From assembly GCA_965279085.1 (NCBI GenBank), contig OZ257149.1, positions 2,914,001 through 2,978,000 on the forward strand: a stretch of 64,000 nucleotides of DNA. The letters run 5' to 3'. Positions 1 through 8,081 of this stretch are shown here, piece after piece; within the stretch, counting starts at the first letter, position 1; every line of letters begins with the position of its first letter. Both the position numbers and the translations under genes were made by a program. Source of the stretch: UBA7672 sp965279085. Lineage in GTDB: Bacteria; Pseudomonadota; Alphaproteobacteria; Caulobacterales; Hyphomonadaceae. Under the pieces are notes generated by a model. That model worked only from the letters and a program-made list of their open reading frames with translations. It ran no database searches and was not told the origin of the DNA.

Positions 1-195
1 GGCGGCGTCCTGCCCGTGTCGGCCCCCATCGGCTACGTGTTCGAGCGCGATGGCGTCGCCATTGGCGGGGTCGAGATCAATGGCGACCAGGTGATGTTCG
101 CTGCGCCGGGCGCCAGCGCGGCTGACCGCAAGGCCATCCTGCTGGCGGCGGTGGCGCTGTCGGTGTTCTGGGATCCGGCGAATCTCGACGCCTGA
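1..195 (+). CDS. C-terminal part of an unidentified protein (5' end outside window)
   Basis: An open frame runs from the first base to a TGA at 193-195 and gives 64 residues. I do not recognise the family. A hydrophobic stretch near the end (ILLAAVALSVFW) could be a buried or membrane helix. It lies upstream of rbfA on the same strand, where infB stands in many alphaproteobacteria, but the residues do not look like the end of IF2 to me. The 79-base gap to the chosen rbfA start would allow co-transcription. Confidence 0.55.
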   Translation, partial: GGVLPVSAPIGYVFERDGVAIGGVEINGDQVMFAAPGASAADRKAILLAAVALSVFWDPANLDA

Positions 196-274
196 CGGGC
201 GATAGCTGCCGAAGAGGCATGGCGGGGCGTGGTGGATGCTTGACATCCCGGCCCGCCGGTCCTTTGACAGGCCG

Positions 275-652
275 ATGAAACCGCCCTCCCAGAGACAACT
301 TCGCGCCGGGGAACTGATCCGGCATGCGCTTATGGATATCTTCTCGCGCGAGGAGTTTTCCGACCCGGATCTTTACGGCAAGTCGATCACCGTGACCGAG
401 GTGCGCATCTCGCCGGATCTCAGGAACGCCACGGCGTTCTGCGCCCCGCTGGGCGGGGACGAGATGGCCAAGACCGTTGCGGGGCTGAACCGCGCGGCCG
501 GCTTCCTGCGCGGGCGGTTGAGCCGCGAGATCGACATGCGCGTGACACCCGTGCTGCGCTTCATCGCTGACGACAGCTATGACGAGGCGCGGCGGATCGA
601 GCAGCTGCTGGCTTCCGATCGCGTGCGACGGGATCTCAGGAAAGAGGACTGA
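275..652 (+). CDS. rbfA: Ribosome-binding factor A (RbfA)
   Basis: RbfA is a small KH-like protein that binds the 30S subunit and helps mature the 5' end region of 16S rRNA. The N-terminal block SQRQLRAGELIRHALMDIF, the segment ITVTEVRISPDLRNATAF and the ending region with DDSYDEARRIEQLL are typical of the family, and 125 residues is a normal length. An in-frame ATG at 236 would add 13 unconserved residues, so ATG 275 is preferred. The uridine kinase gene starts 5 bases after the stop, suggesting one transcript. truB, the usual next gene, is instead at 61.4-62.4 kb on the other strand. Confidence 0.93.
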   Translation: MKPPSQRQLRAGELIRHALMDIFSREEFSDPDLYGKSITVTEVRISPDLRNATAFCAPLGGDEMAKTVAGLNRAAGFLRGRLSREIDMRVTPVLRFIADDSYDEARRIEQLLASDRVRRDLRKED

Positions 653-657
653 GCGGC

Positions 658-1341
658 ATGGCCTTCATGATCGCGGTCACGGGGGGCTCTGGCTCGGGCA
701 AGACGACGCTGGCGCGCGCGCTATTCGCGCGGCTCGGGGCGGAGACCTGCCAGCTGGTGACCGAGGACAATTACTATTACGGCCGCACGCACTACGGGCA
801 GGCTGCGCTGACGATGGACCACGCGCAGCTGGAGCGGACCTTCAACTTCGACGATCCGGCCAACAAGGACATGGCGCACCTGCGCCGCGACATCGAAGCG
901 CTGAAGCGTGGCGAGGCGATCGAGCAGCCGGTCTATGACTTTCCCAGCCACGACCGGAAGAAGGGCGTGACCAGGCGGATCGAGTCCCGGCCTGTCGTTA
1001 TCATCGAGGGGATCCATGTTCTGTCCGATCCCACGTTCGCGGACATGTTCGATCTCACCGTGTTCGTCGATGCACCGGCGGACCTGCGCCTGATCCGCCG
1101 CATCCGCCGCGACGAGGCGGAGCGGGGCAGGACAGCGGAGAGCGTGATCCAGCAATACCTGCGCTTCGTGCGCGCGGCGCAGGCGCGCTTCATCGATCCC
1201 GCGAAGCACTATTGCGATATCGTGGTCGCCTGCGAAGCCGCGCCGCCGAACCGCGATGCGGCGCCGGATGCGGATTCCATCGACCGGCTGGTCGCGCCGG
1301 TGTGGACGCAGCTGCAGAAGCTGGGCGTCGCGCCGGCCTGA
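658..1341 (+). CDS. udk: Uridine kinase (phosphoribulokinase/uridine kinase family)
   Basis: Phosphorylates uridine or cytidine to UMP or CMP in pyrimidine salvage. A P-loop GGSGSGKTT sits at about residues 9-17. It is followed by a TEDNYYYGR segment and NFDDPANKD, which match the nucleoside-binding part of Udk, and by IEGIHVLSDP, the Walker-B-like strand. The length of 227 residues is close to the family norm of about 210-230. The start at 658 has a GAGGA ribosome-binding site in the end of rbfA. A phosphoribulokinase-like role of another substrate cannot be excluded by sequence alone. Confidence 0.88.
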   Translation: MAFMIAVTGGSGSGKTTLARALFARLGAETCQLVTEDNYYYGRTHYGQAALTMDHAQLERTFNFDDPANKDMAHLRRDIEALKRGEAIEQPVYDFPSHDRKKGVTRRIESRPVVIIEGIHVLSDPTFADMFDLTVFVDAPADLRLIRRIRRDEAERGRTAESVIQQYLRFVRAAQARFIDPAKHYCDIVVACEAAPPNRDAAPDADSIDRLVAPVWTQLQKLGVAPA

Positions 1342-1355
1342 CGCTCTCATCCTCT

Positions 1356-1401
1356 AGGGGAACCTGTCGCGGAACAGCGTGTTCCATACCGACAGGCCCC
1401 T
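1356..1401 (+). other. 46-base imperfect hairpin after udk
   Basis: Three arms nest: AGGGG 1356-1360 with CCCCT 1397-1401, CCTGTCG 1363-1369 with CGACAGG 1390-1396, and GGAAC 1371-1375 with GTTCC 1381-1385. No T-run follows, so it is not a classical intrinsic terminator. It lies 30 bases before the start of the next small gene and could act as an RNA stabiliser or leader structure. Confidence 0.5.
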
Positions 1402-1430
1402 TGCTGGGCCTGACCCGGCAGGAGGATACA

Positions 1431-1715
1431 ATGGCTCAACCCGGATACGAGCGTCCCGCAGAAGGCGATGCCGCGCCCAAGGTTTCCGGGCAGACCGCGC
1501 GCCAGGGCCAGAACGTCAAAGGCATGATCTGGGTACTTGTCGTCGGGGTTGTGCTGGTGGTCGCCGCCTACGCGATCATGCTGGCTCTGCAGTCCGAGCC
1601 CGTTTCCCCCGACGGCCGGGCGACAGACGACCCGCAGTCAGTCCAGACCGCGCCAACGCCGGGACCGGCAGGCCCCGCGCCCGTGACTCCGGAAACTGCG
1701 CAGTCTCCGAATTAG
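1431..1715 (+). CDS. Small single-pass membrane protein, function unknown
   Basis: 94 residues. A polar N-terminus of about 30 residues is followed by a hydrophobic helix (GMIWVLVVGVVLVVAAYAIM, about residues 31-50) and a proline-rich tail (TAPTPGPAGPAPVTPET) that probably lies in the periplasm. The ATG at 1431 is preceded by GGAGG at 1421-1425. This choice trims a longer reading frame whose first 73 residues look non-coding. I recognise no family. It may be co-transcribed with rbfA-udk, although a hairpin lies between. Confidence 0.7.
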   Translation: MAQPGYERPAEGDAAPKVSGQTARQGQNVKGMIWVLVVGVVLVVAAYAIMLALQSEPVSPDGRATDDPQSVQTAPTPGPAGPAPVTPETAQSPN

Positions 1716-1899
1716 TGAGCAGCGAGCACGTTGCTGCTCGCGCGTCCGTGAGCTAGGTTACAAGAACAGAGCCTGAAGGCGTAAACGCCAAACGGCCTCC
1801 ACCTCCCCAACGAGCACATCTCCCCAACGCACGGGCATGGACCCGAGGCGAGCGGCATGGGCGGCGATCAACGCCCGCTCCGCGTTCTGGAGGTGGCGT

Positions 1900-2139
1900 A
1901 TGGATTTCAGGAATACAGCGGACGGCGCGGACCACGACAGCCGTGGCTTTCATCTGGATGGTAACATCCGCGGCGCAGTCGTCGTGGTTGTCGGCGCGGC
2001 AGCGCTGGTCGGTCTCGCATTCGGCGGCATGGTGATGCTGACCTCGCCGGACGGCTGGATCATGAAAGCAGCCAATCAGGCGATGATGACGGCGCAGCAG
2101 GGAACGCTGGCGTCCTACGACATCGCGGACTCGCAATAG
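1900..2139 (+). CDS. Small membrane protein, function unknown
   Basis: 79 residues with one hydrophobic segment (GAVVVVVGAAALVGLAFGG, about residues 25-43). ATG 1900 is chosen because GGAGGTGG lies a few bases upstream at 1889-1896; an in-frame ATG at 1837 would add 21 residues of doubtful quality. The gene ends four bases before the stop of fabI, which runs the other way, so the two converge. No family is recognised. Confidence 0.6.
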   Translation: MDFRNTADGADHDSRGFHLDGNIRGAVVVVVGAAALVGLAFGGMVMLTSPDGWIMKAANQAMMTAQQGTLASYDIADSQ

Positions 2140-2143
2140 CGCC

Positions 2144-2977
2144 CTAGGCGCCAGCCGGTTCAGCGCCGCCTTCCTGGATGTCGGGCACGCCCACGATGTG
2201 GAAGCCCGCATCGACGTGGACCACCTCGCCCGTGATCGAACGGCCGATCGGCGAGAGCAGGTAGAGGGCGCAGCCCGCCACCCCTTCCATCGATGTGTCT
2301 TCCTTCAGCAGCGACCAGTCGCGGCCGGTGCTCATCAGGCCTTTGCCGCCCTTGATGCCCGCCAGCGACAGCGTGCGCATCGCGCCCGCGGAGATGGCGT
2401 TCACCCGGATGCCCTTCGTGCCGAGGTCGCGCGCGGCATAGCGGGTCGAGGCCTCAAGCGCGGCCTTGGCGACGCCCATCACGTTGTAGGACGGCACGGT
2501 GCGCTCGGCGCCCAGATAGGTCATGCAGACGATCGAGCCGCCGTCGGGCATGATCTCGGAGGCGCGGCGCGAGCAGTCGATGAACGAGTAGACCGAGATG
2601 TCCATCGCGCGGCGGAAGCCCTCGCGCGTGGTGTTCGCCACCATCGAACCCTGCAGCTCTTCCTTGCCGGCGAAGGCGATGGAGTGGACAAGGAAATCGA
2701 TCTTGCCCCACTTCGCCTTGATCGCCGCGAAGGCGGCGTCCATGCTGGCGTCATCCGTCACGTCGGCCGGGATCATCGTGTCCATGCCGATGCTCTGGAC
2801 CAGCGGGCGCACGCGGCGCTCGAGGTTCTCGCCCTGATAGGTGAAGGCGATCTCGGCGCCCTGCGCCGCCAGCTGCTGGGCGATGCCCCACGCGATGGAA
2901 CTGTCATTGGCGACGCCCATCACGACGCCGCGCTTGCCCTTCATCAGATCGCCCGCGGGAAAGGACCATTTGGACAT
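2144..2977 (-). CDS. fabI: Enoyl-[acyl-carrier-protein] reductase (NADH), FabI type
   Basis: Reduces trans-2-enoyl-ACP in the last step of each fatty acid elongation cycle and is the target of triclosan in other bacteria. It is an atypical SDR: the nucleotide-binding segment reads GVANDSSIAWGIA near residues 21-33, and the Tyr-x6-Lys active site is in SYNVMGVAKAALE. The ending region RSITGEVVHVDAGFH is typical. ATG 2977 has AGGAG upstream; a longer frame up to 3070 adds only non-conserved residues. It follows fabB on the same strand, completing a fabA-fabB-fabI group. Confidence 0.95.
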   Translation of the reverse strand: MSKWSFPAGDLMKGKRGVVMGVANDSSIAWGIAQQLAAQGAEIAFTYQGENLERRVRPLVQSIGMDTMIPADVTDDASMDAAFAAIKAKWGKIDFLVHSIAFAGKEELQGSMVANTTREGFRRAMDISVYSFIDCSRRASEIMPDGGSIVCMTYLGAERTVPSYNVMGVAKAALEASTRYAARDLGTKGIRVNAISAGAMRTLSLAGIKGGKGLMSTGRDWSLLKEDTSMEGVAGCALYLLSPIGRSITGEVVHVDAGFHIVGVPDIQEGGAEPAGA

Positions 2978-3129
2978 GGGGCCAGCTCCTTGCTCTGTGG
3001 CTCGCGGGGTAGGGGAGCCGGGCAGAAGCGTCAAGCTGGCGGGGAAATGGCGCCCAGCGAACAGCGGCATCTACGGGGCGTCTTGCAGAATCGAGCCTGC
3101 GGCTCGGGACGCGCCGCCTTACGTCGTGG

Positions 3130-4371
3130 TTAGACCTTCGCCACCATGACGGAGCCGTTGGTGCCGCCGAAGCCGAAGGAGTTGGACATCACCATCTTGA
3201 TGACGGCTTCGCGCGCCTCGCGGATGATGTTGACGCCGTAGGCGAGGGGGTCGAGCTTCTCGATGTTGATGGAGGGAGCGACGAATTTCTCCTTCATCAT
3301 GATCAGCGAGTAGATCAGCTCCTGCACGCCGGCGCCGCCCAGCGAGTGGCCGGTCATCGACTTGGTGGCGGAGATCATCGGCTGGTCGGCGGCTTCCTGG
3401 CCGAAGACTTCGCGGACGGCTTCGAGTTCCTTCACGTCGCCGACCGGCGTCGAGGTGGCGTGCGGGTTGAGATAGTCAGGCGCGCGCCCGGCCTGTTCCA
3501 TGGCGAGGCGCATGGCGCGCGCGGCGCCTTCGCCGGAGGGGGCCACCATGTCGAAACCATCGGACGTGGCGCCATAGCCCGCGACTTCGCCGTAGATCGT
3601 CGCGCCGCGGCGCTTGGCGTGTTCATATTCTTCCAGCACGAGCATGCCGGCGCCGCCGGCAATGACGAAGCCGTCGCGGTCAGCGTCGAAGGCGCGCGAG
3701 GCGCGGTGCGGTTCGGCGTTGTACTTGGACGACATCGCGCCGAGGCCGTCGAACAGGCAGGACAGCGTCCAGTCGAGTTCCTCGCCGCCGCCGGCGAACA
3801 TCACGTCCTGCTTGCCCCACTGGATCTGCTCGGTGGCGGCGCCGACGCAGTGCAGCGACGTCGTGCAGGCCGACGAGATCGAATAGTTCACGCCGAGAAT
3901 CTTGAAGAGCGTCGAAAGTGTCGCCGATGCTGTGGACGACATCGCCTTGGGCACGGCGAACGGGCCGACACGGCGGGGCGAGCCTTTCTCGCGGGTCGAG
4001 TCCGCCGCAGCGACGATGGCGCGCGTGGATGGACCGCCGGTCCCAACAATAAGCCCGGTGCGCGGATTGGAGATGATGCTCTCATCGAGGCCCGCATCGG
4101 CGATCGCCTGCGTCATCGACATGTGGCACCAGCCGGCGCCATCGCCCATGAAGCGCATCGCGCGCTTGTCGACATGGTCTTCCGGATTTGCCTTCGGCTT
4201 GCCGGCGACCTGCGACTTGAATCCCTTGTCGGCGTATTCCTGCATGAAGGAGATGCCCGACACGCCGTTCTTCAGGCTGTGGGTGACTTCCTTGATGGTG
4301 TCGCCGATGGAGGAGACGATCCCCATACCCGTGACGACCACCCTGCGCAGATCGGGGCCTGTACCGGCCAT
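3130..4371 (-). CDS. fabB: Beta-ketoacyl-ACP synthase I (FabB)
   Basis: Condensing enzyme that elongates acyl-ACP with malonyl-ACP and is needed for unsaturated fatty acids in the FabA/FabB route. The nucleophilic cysteine is in SSACTTSLH, and the two histidines are in NPHATSTPVGD and KSMTGHSLGGAG. The protein starts with RRVVVTGMGIVSSIG and ends with NSFGFGGTNGSVM, both classic for the family; 413 residues is normal. It stands 64 bases after fabA and about 150 bases before fabI, in one apparent operon. Confidence 0.96.
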   Translation of the reverse strand: MAGTGPDLRRVVVTGMGIVSSIGDTIKEVTHSLKNGVSGISFMQEYADKGFKSQVAGKPKANPEDHVDKRAMRFMGDGAGWCHMSMTQAIADAGLDESIISNPRTGLIVGTGGPSTRAIVAAADSTREKGSPRRVGPFAVPKAMSSTASATLSTLFKILGVNYSISSACTTSLHCVGAATEQIQWGKQDVMFAGGGEELDWTLSCLFDGLGAMSSKYNAEPHRASRAFDADRDGFVIAGGAGMLVLEEYEHAKRRGATIYGEVAGYGATSDGFDMVAPSGEGAARAMRLAMEQAGRAPDYLNPHATSTPVGDVKELEAVREVFGQEAADQPMISATKSMTGHSLGGAGVQELIYSLIMMKEKFVAPSINIEKLDPLAYGVNIIREAREAVIKMVMSNSFGFGGTNGSVMVAKV

Positions 4372-4435
4372 CGCGATTTTCTCCCAAAACGTCCAGACAT
4401 GGTGGCTAGAAGCCGAACCAGACGATGTCTGGCTT

Positions 4436-4969
4436 TTACCCGGCTACGTTCTTCAAGCCAACTTTCATGTCCTTGGCTTCGTAAATCTTCTCGCCATCCA
4501 GGAACACGCTTCCGTCAGCGATCCCCATGGTCAGGCGTGAGCGGATAGCGCGGCGGATGTCGATTTCGTAGCGCACCAGCTTCTTGTCGGGCGTCACCTC
4601 GCCCGCGAATTTCACCTCGCCCACGCCCAGCGCGCGGCCCTTGCCCGGCGAACCCGACCAGCCGAGCCAGAAACCGACCAGCTGCCACATCGCATCCAGT
4701 CCCAGGCAGCCCGGCATGACGGGGTCACCCGGGAAATGGCATTTGAAGAACCAGAGATCGGGACGGATATCGAGTTCCGCAACGAGATGGCCGCGTTTCG
4801 CGATCCCGCCGTCGAGCGAGATCTCGGTAATGCGGTCGAGCATCAGCATCGGCGGGATGGGAAGCTGCGCATTGCCCGGCCCGAACAGCTGTCCGTGCCC
4901 GCTCTTCAGCAGGTCGTCGTAGGAATAGGACGACTGAGGCTTGTGGAAATCGTGGGGGGACTGAGGCAT
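4436..4969 (-). CDS. fabA: 3-hydroxydecanoyl-ACP dehydratase/isomerase (FabA)
   Basis: Dehydrates 3-hydroxydecanoyl-ACP and isomerises trans-2- to cis-3-decenoyl-ACP, the branch point to unsaturated fatty acids. The active-site histidine is in FFKCHFPGDPVMPG and the aspartate in CLGLDAMWQLVG. The 177-residue protein is of usual length. ATG 4969 is preferred over an upstream in-frame start at 5005, because the family begins close to the SSYSYDDLL block. It is the first gene of the fabA-fabB-fabI group. Confidence 0.96.
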   Translation of the reverse strand: MPQSPHDFHKPQSSYSYDDLLKSGHGQLFGPGNAQLPIPPMLMLDRITEISLDGGIAKRGHLVAELDIRPDLWFFKCHFPGDPVMPGCLGLDAMWQLVGFWLGWSGSPGKGRALGVGEVKFAGEVTPDKKLVRYEIDIRRAIRSRLTMGIADGSVFLDGEKIYEAKDMKVGLKNVAG

Positions 4970-5049
4970 GAAAGGCCGCTCCGGCGAGGAGAGGCCCGTT
5001 AACACGCGGGAGTCAGGGGCTCAAGCGCGGGCGGCTGGCGCCCAAAACC

Positions 5050-5616
5050 CTAGTGATTTCCGGGCTCGGCAATCAGGGCGTCGACGCCCCAGAGCAGCGT
5101 CTTGCGGATCCAGCCCGAACGGCCCTCCGCCTCGACCTTGCACCAGGCGGGCGCGCAGTCCCCGAGGGAAACGACGGCCCCGGCGGCGAAGCGTGCGACC
5201 AGCGCGGAACGGGGATTGGCGTCGCGATAGATCGCGCCTGCGTCGGTGGTGATGGCGGTGCGTTCCGCCGCGAGCTGGGACTTGTTCACCCAGACCTCGT
5301 CGCCCATCGGATCGCGCACCTTGCGCCAGTCCTTGCTCTCGCGGACCACCACGACCGGCAGGCCGAGACGTTCGTAGGTCCAGCGTACCGGATAGTCCGT
5401 TGACGGGCCCGAGCGGCCGTTGACCTCGTCATGCCGCAGGCTGGCATAACGGGGCACGGGCTTGCCGGAGAACTCGCTGAGGCGCGGGGCGGTCGTTTCT
5501 GCGGCCACGGCCTTGAAGCTGCCGGGGGCGAGGGGTTCCTGAGCGTGGGCGAGGGCGGCGCCGAAAATCTGCGCAATCGCGAGAAAAGTGACGAGACGGA
5601 TGCGTTTTTCGCTCAC
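5050..5616 (-). CDS. Secreted SH3-domain (SH3b) protein
   Basis: A GTG start at 5616 with GAGGAA eight bases upstream gives 188 residues and places a clean signal peptide (IRLVTFLAIAQIFGAALAHAQ) at the N-terminus; an ATG at 5664 would put 16 extra residues in front. Two bacterial SH3-like repeats follow: YASLRHDEVNGRSGPSTDYP with VRESKDWRKV, and AIYRDANPRSALVARF with CKVEAEGRSGWI. SH3b repeats often bind peptidoglycan or act as protein docking sites in the periplasm. It is transcribed alone after the fab genes. The ligand is unknown. Confidence 0.82.
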   Translation of the reverse strand: MSEKRIRLVTFLAIAQIFGAALAHAQEPLAPGSFKAVAAETTAPRLSEFSGKPVPRYASLRHDEVNGRSGPSTDYPVRWTYERLGLPVVVVRESKDWRKVRDPMGDEVWVNKSQLAAERTAITTDAGAIYRDANPRSALVARFAAGAVVSLGDCAPAWCKVEAEGRSGWIRKTLLWGVDALIAEPGNH

Positions 5617-5846
5617 GGCGCGGCATTCCTCGTGTTGGAGAAGGCGAACCGACATCAGAAACACGTCGTGGTGAAAGCGCGCTTAACCACACAGCGTAAA
5701 TTGAGTGAATCCGCCGTTAGCCGTGGGAACGCGACGACGCCGTGATTTCCCCAACGCCGGTTGGCCCGGCGTGATGGCTTTGCTACACCGCCAGAAGGGC
5801 GAGACGGAGAACCCGCGCGCCGCGATAACAGGGAACGCCCGAAGAG

Positions 5847-6839
5847 ATGCCCATGTCCCGTCCGAAGGTGAAGGTCATCGTGACCCGCCGGCTGCCCGAG
5901 CCGGTCGAAACGCGGATGGCGGAGCTCTTCGATGTCGAGTTCAACGCAACCGACACGCAGATGACGATCGAGCAGCTGGCCGACGCAGCCACGCGCTGCG
6001 ACGTGCTGGTGCCGACACTGACCGACCGGATCGACGGACGCACGCTGGCGCGGGCGGGGGACAGGCTGCGCCTGATCGCCCAGTTCGGCGTGGGCGTGGA
6101 CAATATCGACGTTCAGGCGTGCGTCTCGCGCGGCATTACCGTGACCAACACGCCGGGCGTGCTCACCGAAGACACCGCCGATATGACGATGGGCCTGATC
6201 CTCGCCGTGCCGCGCCGGATCGTGGATGGCGTCAGCGCCGTGCAGTCGGGCCAGTTCACCGGCTGGTCGCCGACCTGGATGCTGGGGCGCAGGATCTACG
6301 GCAAGCGGCTGGGCATCATCGGCATGGGCCGCATCGGCACCGCCGTCGCGCGCCGCGCCAAGGCGTTCGGTCTGCAGATCCATTATCACAACCGCAAGCC
6401 TGTTCGCGGCCCTGTCGCCGAGCAGCTTGAGGCGACCTACTGGGAAAGCCTCGACCAGATGCTGGCGCGGATGGACATCGTCTCCATCAACTGCCCGCAC
6501 ACACCGGCGACGTTCCACCTGCTGAGCGCGCGCCGCATCAAGCTGATGAAGCCCGAGGCCTATCTGGTGAACACGGCCCGCGGCGAAGTCATTGACGAAG
6601 CGGCGCTGATCCGCGCGCTGGAGGCTGGCGAAATCGCCGGCGCCGGTCTCGACGTGTTCGAGAACGAGCCCAATCTCAACCCCCGCCTCAAGGCGCTGCG
6701 CAACGTGGTTGTACTGCCCCACATGTCATCGGCGACGCTCGAGGGCCGGATCGACATGGGCGAGAAAGTCATCATCAATATCAAGACCTTCGCTGACGGC
6801 CACAAACCGCCGGACCGGGTGATCCCGGCGATGCTCTAG
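5847..6839 (+). CDS. D-isomer 2-hydroxyacid dehydrogenase (glyoxylate/hydroxypyruvate reductase-like)
   Basis: NAD(P)-dependent reduction of 2-oxoacids such as glyoxylate. The Rossmann motif is LGIIGMGRIGTAVARRA. The catalytic arginine is in NTARGEVIDEAAL, the glutamate in LDVFENEPNLN, and the histidine in VVVLPHMSSAT. Early signature QFGVGVDNIDV is typical. Length 330 matches the GyaR/GhrB-type enzymes. An in-frame ATG two codons downstream is possible. It stands alone between two divergent SH3b-protein genes; substrate choice is inferred only from family resemblance. Confidence 0.88.
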   Translation: MPMSRPKVKVIVTRRLPEPVETRMAELFDVEFNATDTQMTIEQLADAATRCDVLVPTLTDRIDGRTLARAGDRLRLIAQFGVGVDNIDVQACVSRGITVTNTPGVLTEDTADMTMGLILAVPRRIVDGVSAVQSGQFTGWSPTWMLGRRIYGKRLGIIGMGRIGTAVARRAKAFGLQIHYHNRKPVRGPVAEQLEATYWESLDQMLARMDIVSINCPHTPATFHLLSARRIKLMKPEAYLVNTARGEVIDEAALIRALEAGEIAGAGLDVFENEPNLNPRLKALRNVVVLPHMSSATLEGRIDMGEKVIINIKTFADGHKPPDRVIPAML

Positions 6840-6940
6840 GCCCGCCGCCGCTTCAGTCCCGCCATCGTTTGGCCGCTGTCGGCTGTAATGTTTTCGAGGC
6901 GGAACGAGGATTTCGTCCGCAGAAGAACGGGTGTGGCGAG

Positions 6941-7537
6941 ATGCGTATTCTGGCGGTGACAGTGGTCGCTGTGGCAATGTTCTCGGCTGGCGCGGCCAGC
7001 GCGCAGGTGGCGGCCGGACAGGCCTACACAACATCCGCCTACACCATCGAGCCATTCACTCCGTCCGCGCCGATCACCATCCAGGGTTCGGGCGTGCGCT
7101 TGCGCGCGGAGCCTTTCGCCGGACAGACGCCGGTGCTGTCCTCCGGCAGCACGGGGCTACAGCTGAACGTGGTCGGGATCGCCCGCCAGGCCGACTGGGA
7201 CTGGTATCAGGTCATCCTGAAAAACGGTCAGCGCGCCTTCATCCGGTCGGACCTCACCTCAGCGCCGTCGCAAGGATCGGGCGGCACGCCGCCACCGACC
7301 GTGGTCGCGGCAACGCCCACTGCGCCCCAGCCGCAACCGCACGTCTACACGCCGCCGGCCCAGCCGCAGCCTTACGTGCCGCCGACTTATACGACGCCGG
7401 CCGTTCCGATCGATCCGCCCGCCGTGCAGCTCGCGCCGCCGGTCGCTCAGCCGTCGCCGCCTCAACCGGCCAACACCGGCCGCCCCTCGCTCGACCTGCC
7501 GAGGCCGACCGACCCGCCGGGTCTGCAATCCCACTGA
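6941..7537 (+). CDS. Secreted SH3b protein with proline-rich tail
   Basis: 198 residues. A signal peptide (MRILAVTVVAVAMFSAGAASAQ) leads into an SH3-like domain containing GSGVRLRAEPFAGQTPVLSS and DWYQVILKNGQRAFIRSDL. From about residue 110 the chain is low-complexity and rich in proline, threonine and glutamine (PPAQPQPYVPPTY and similar), probably an extended periplasmic spacer. ATG 6941 is used because it begins the signal peptide; an upstream in-frame ATG at 6869 adds unlikely residues. Function unknown; it resembles the neighbour at 5.0-5.6 kb in architecture. Confidence 0.8.
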   Translation: MRILAVTVVAVAMFSAGAASAQVAAGQAYTTSAYTIEPFTPSAPITIQGSGVRLRAEPFAGQTPVLSSGSTGLQLNVVGIARQADWDWYQVILKNGQRAFIRSDLTSAPSQGSGGTPPPTVVAATPTAPQPQPHVYTPPAQPQPYVPPTYTTPAVPIDPPAVQLAPPVAQPSPPQPANTGRPSLDLPRPTDPPGLQSH

Positions 7538-7646
7538 TCGGCCGTCCTGCGCCCTCGGCCGGGACTGGCTTTAGGCCCGAGTCTCATTCAATCTGGGTTC
7601 AGCCGGGGTCCGGCGCTATCGGGGCATGAACACCAGGGGTGGGACG

Positions 7647-8078
7647 ATGACGATCCGCAAGCTTGCCGCCGCCGCTATCGCGGCCTCCGCCATGGCATTG
7701 TCCGCCTGCGCGACGGAGGAGGGCTATCGCCAGCACATGAACATGGAGGTCGGCCGCTCATCGGACGAGATCCTCATGAAGTGGGGCGCGCCCAACCAGC
7801 GCACGCAGATGTCCGGCGGGCAGGAGATGTGGAGCTACACAAAGACCACGGTGGACGAGACCGCGGGCTATTACCGCGACGAGTCGCGCGAGGTGACGCG
7901 CACCTTCACCGACAAGGATGGCAAGAAGAAAACCGAGACGATCACCGAGACCTTCCCGGTCTGGCAGCCGCCGCAGGTCTATCGTTCGAGCTGCACGACA
8001 CGGTTCGTGATGGCGGGCGGGCGCGTTGAATCCTACGCCTTCGATGGCGAGGGCTGCGTCGCGGAAGAGCTGCAGTAG
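7647..8078 (+). CDS. Outer-membrane lipoprotein, SmpA/OmlA (BamE)-like fold possible
   Basis: 143 residues. The N-terminus MTIRKLAAAAIAASAMALSACAT has a lipobox (LSAC), predicting a lipidated cysteine. After it comes MNMEVGRSSDEILMKWGAPNQ, the helix-turn pattern seen in SmpA/OmlA-like proteins, then a charged beta-rich segment and a conserved-looking end with two cysteines (SSCTTRF, GEGCVAEEL). The AGGGGTGGG before ATG 7647 supports this start over ATG 7626. A GGGTTCAGCC element lies upstream at about 7597-7606. Role unknown, possibly envelope assembly. Confidence 0.75.
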   Translation: MTIRKLAAAAIAASAMALSACATEEGYRQHMNMEVGRSSDEILMKWGAPNQRTQMSGGQEMWSYTKTTVDETAGYYRDESREVTRTFTDKDGKKKTETITETFPVWQPPQVYRSSCTTRFVMAGGRVESYAFDGEGCVAEELQ

Positions 8079-8081
8079 GCG

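Noticed and set aside
2978..3070. 31-residue N-terminal extension of FabI
   Set aside because: The extension is not conserved and ATG 2977 has a clear AGGAG site.
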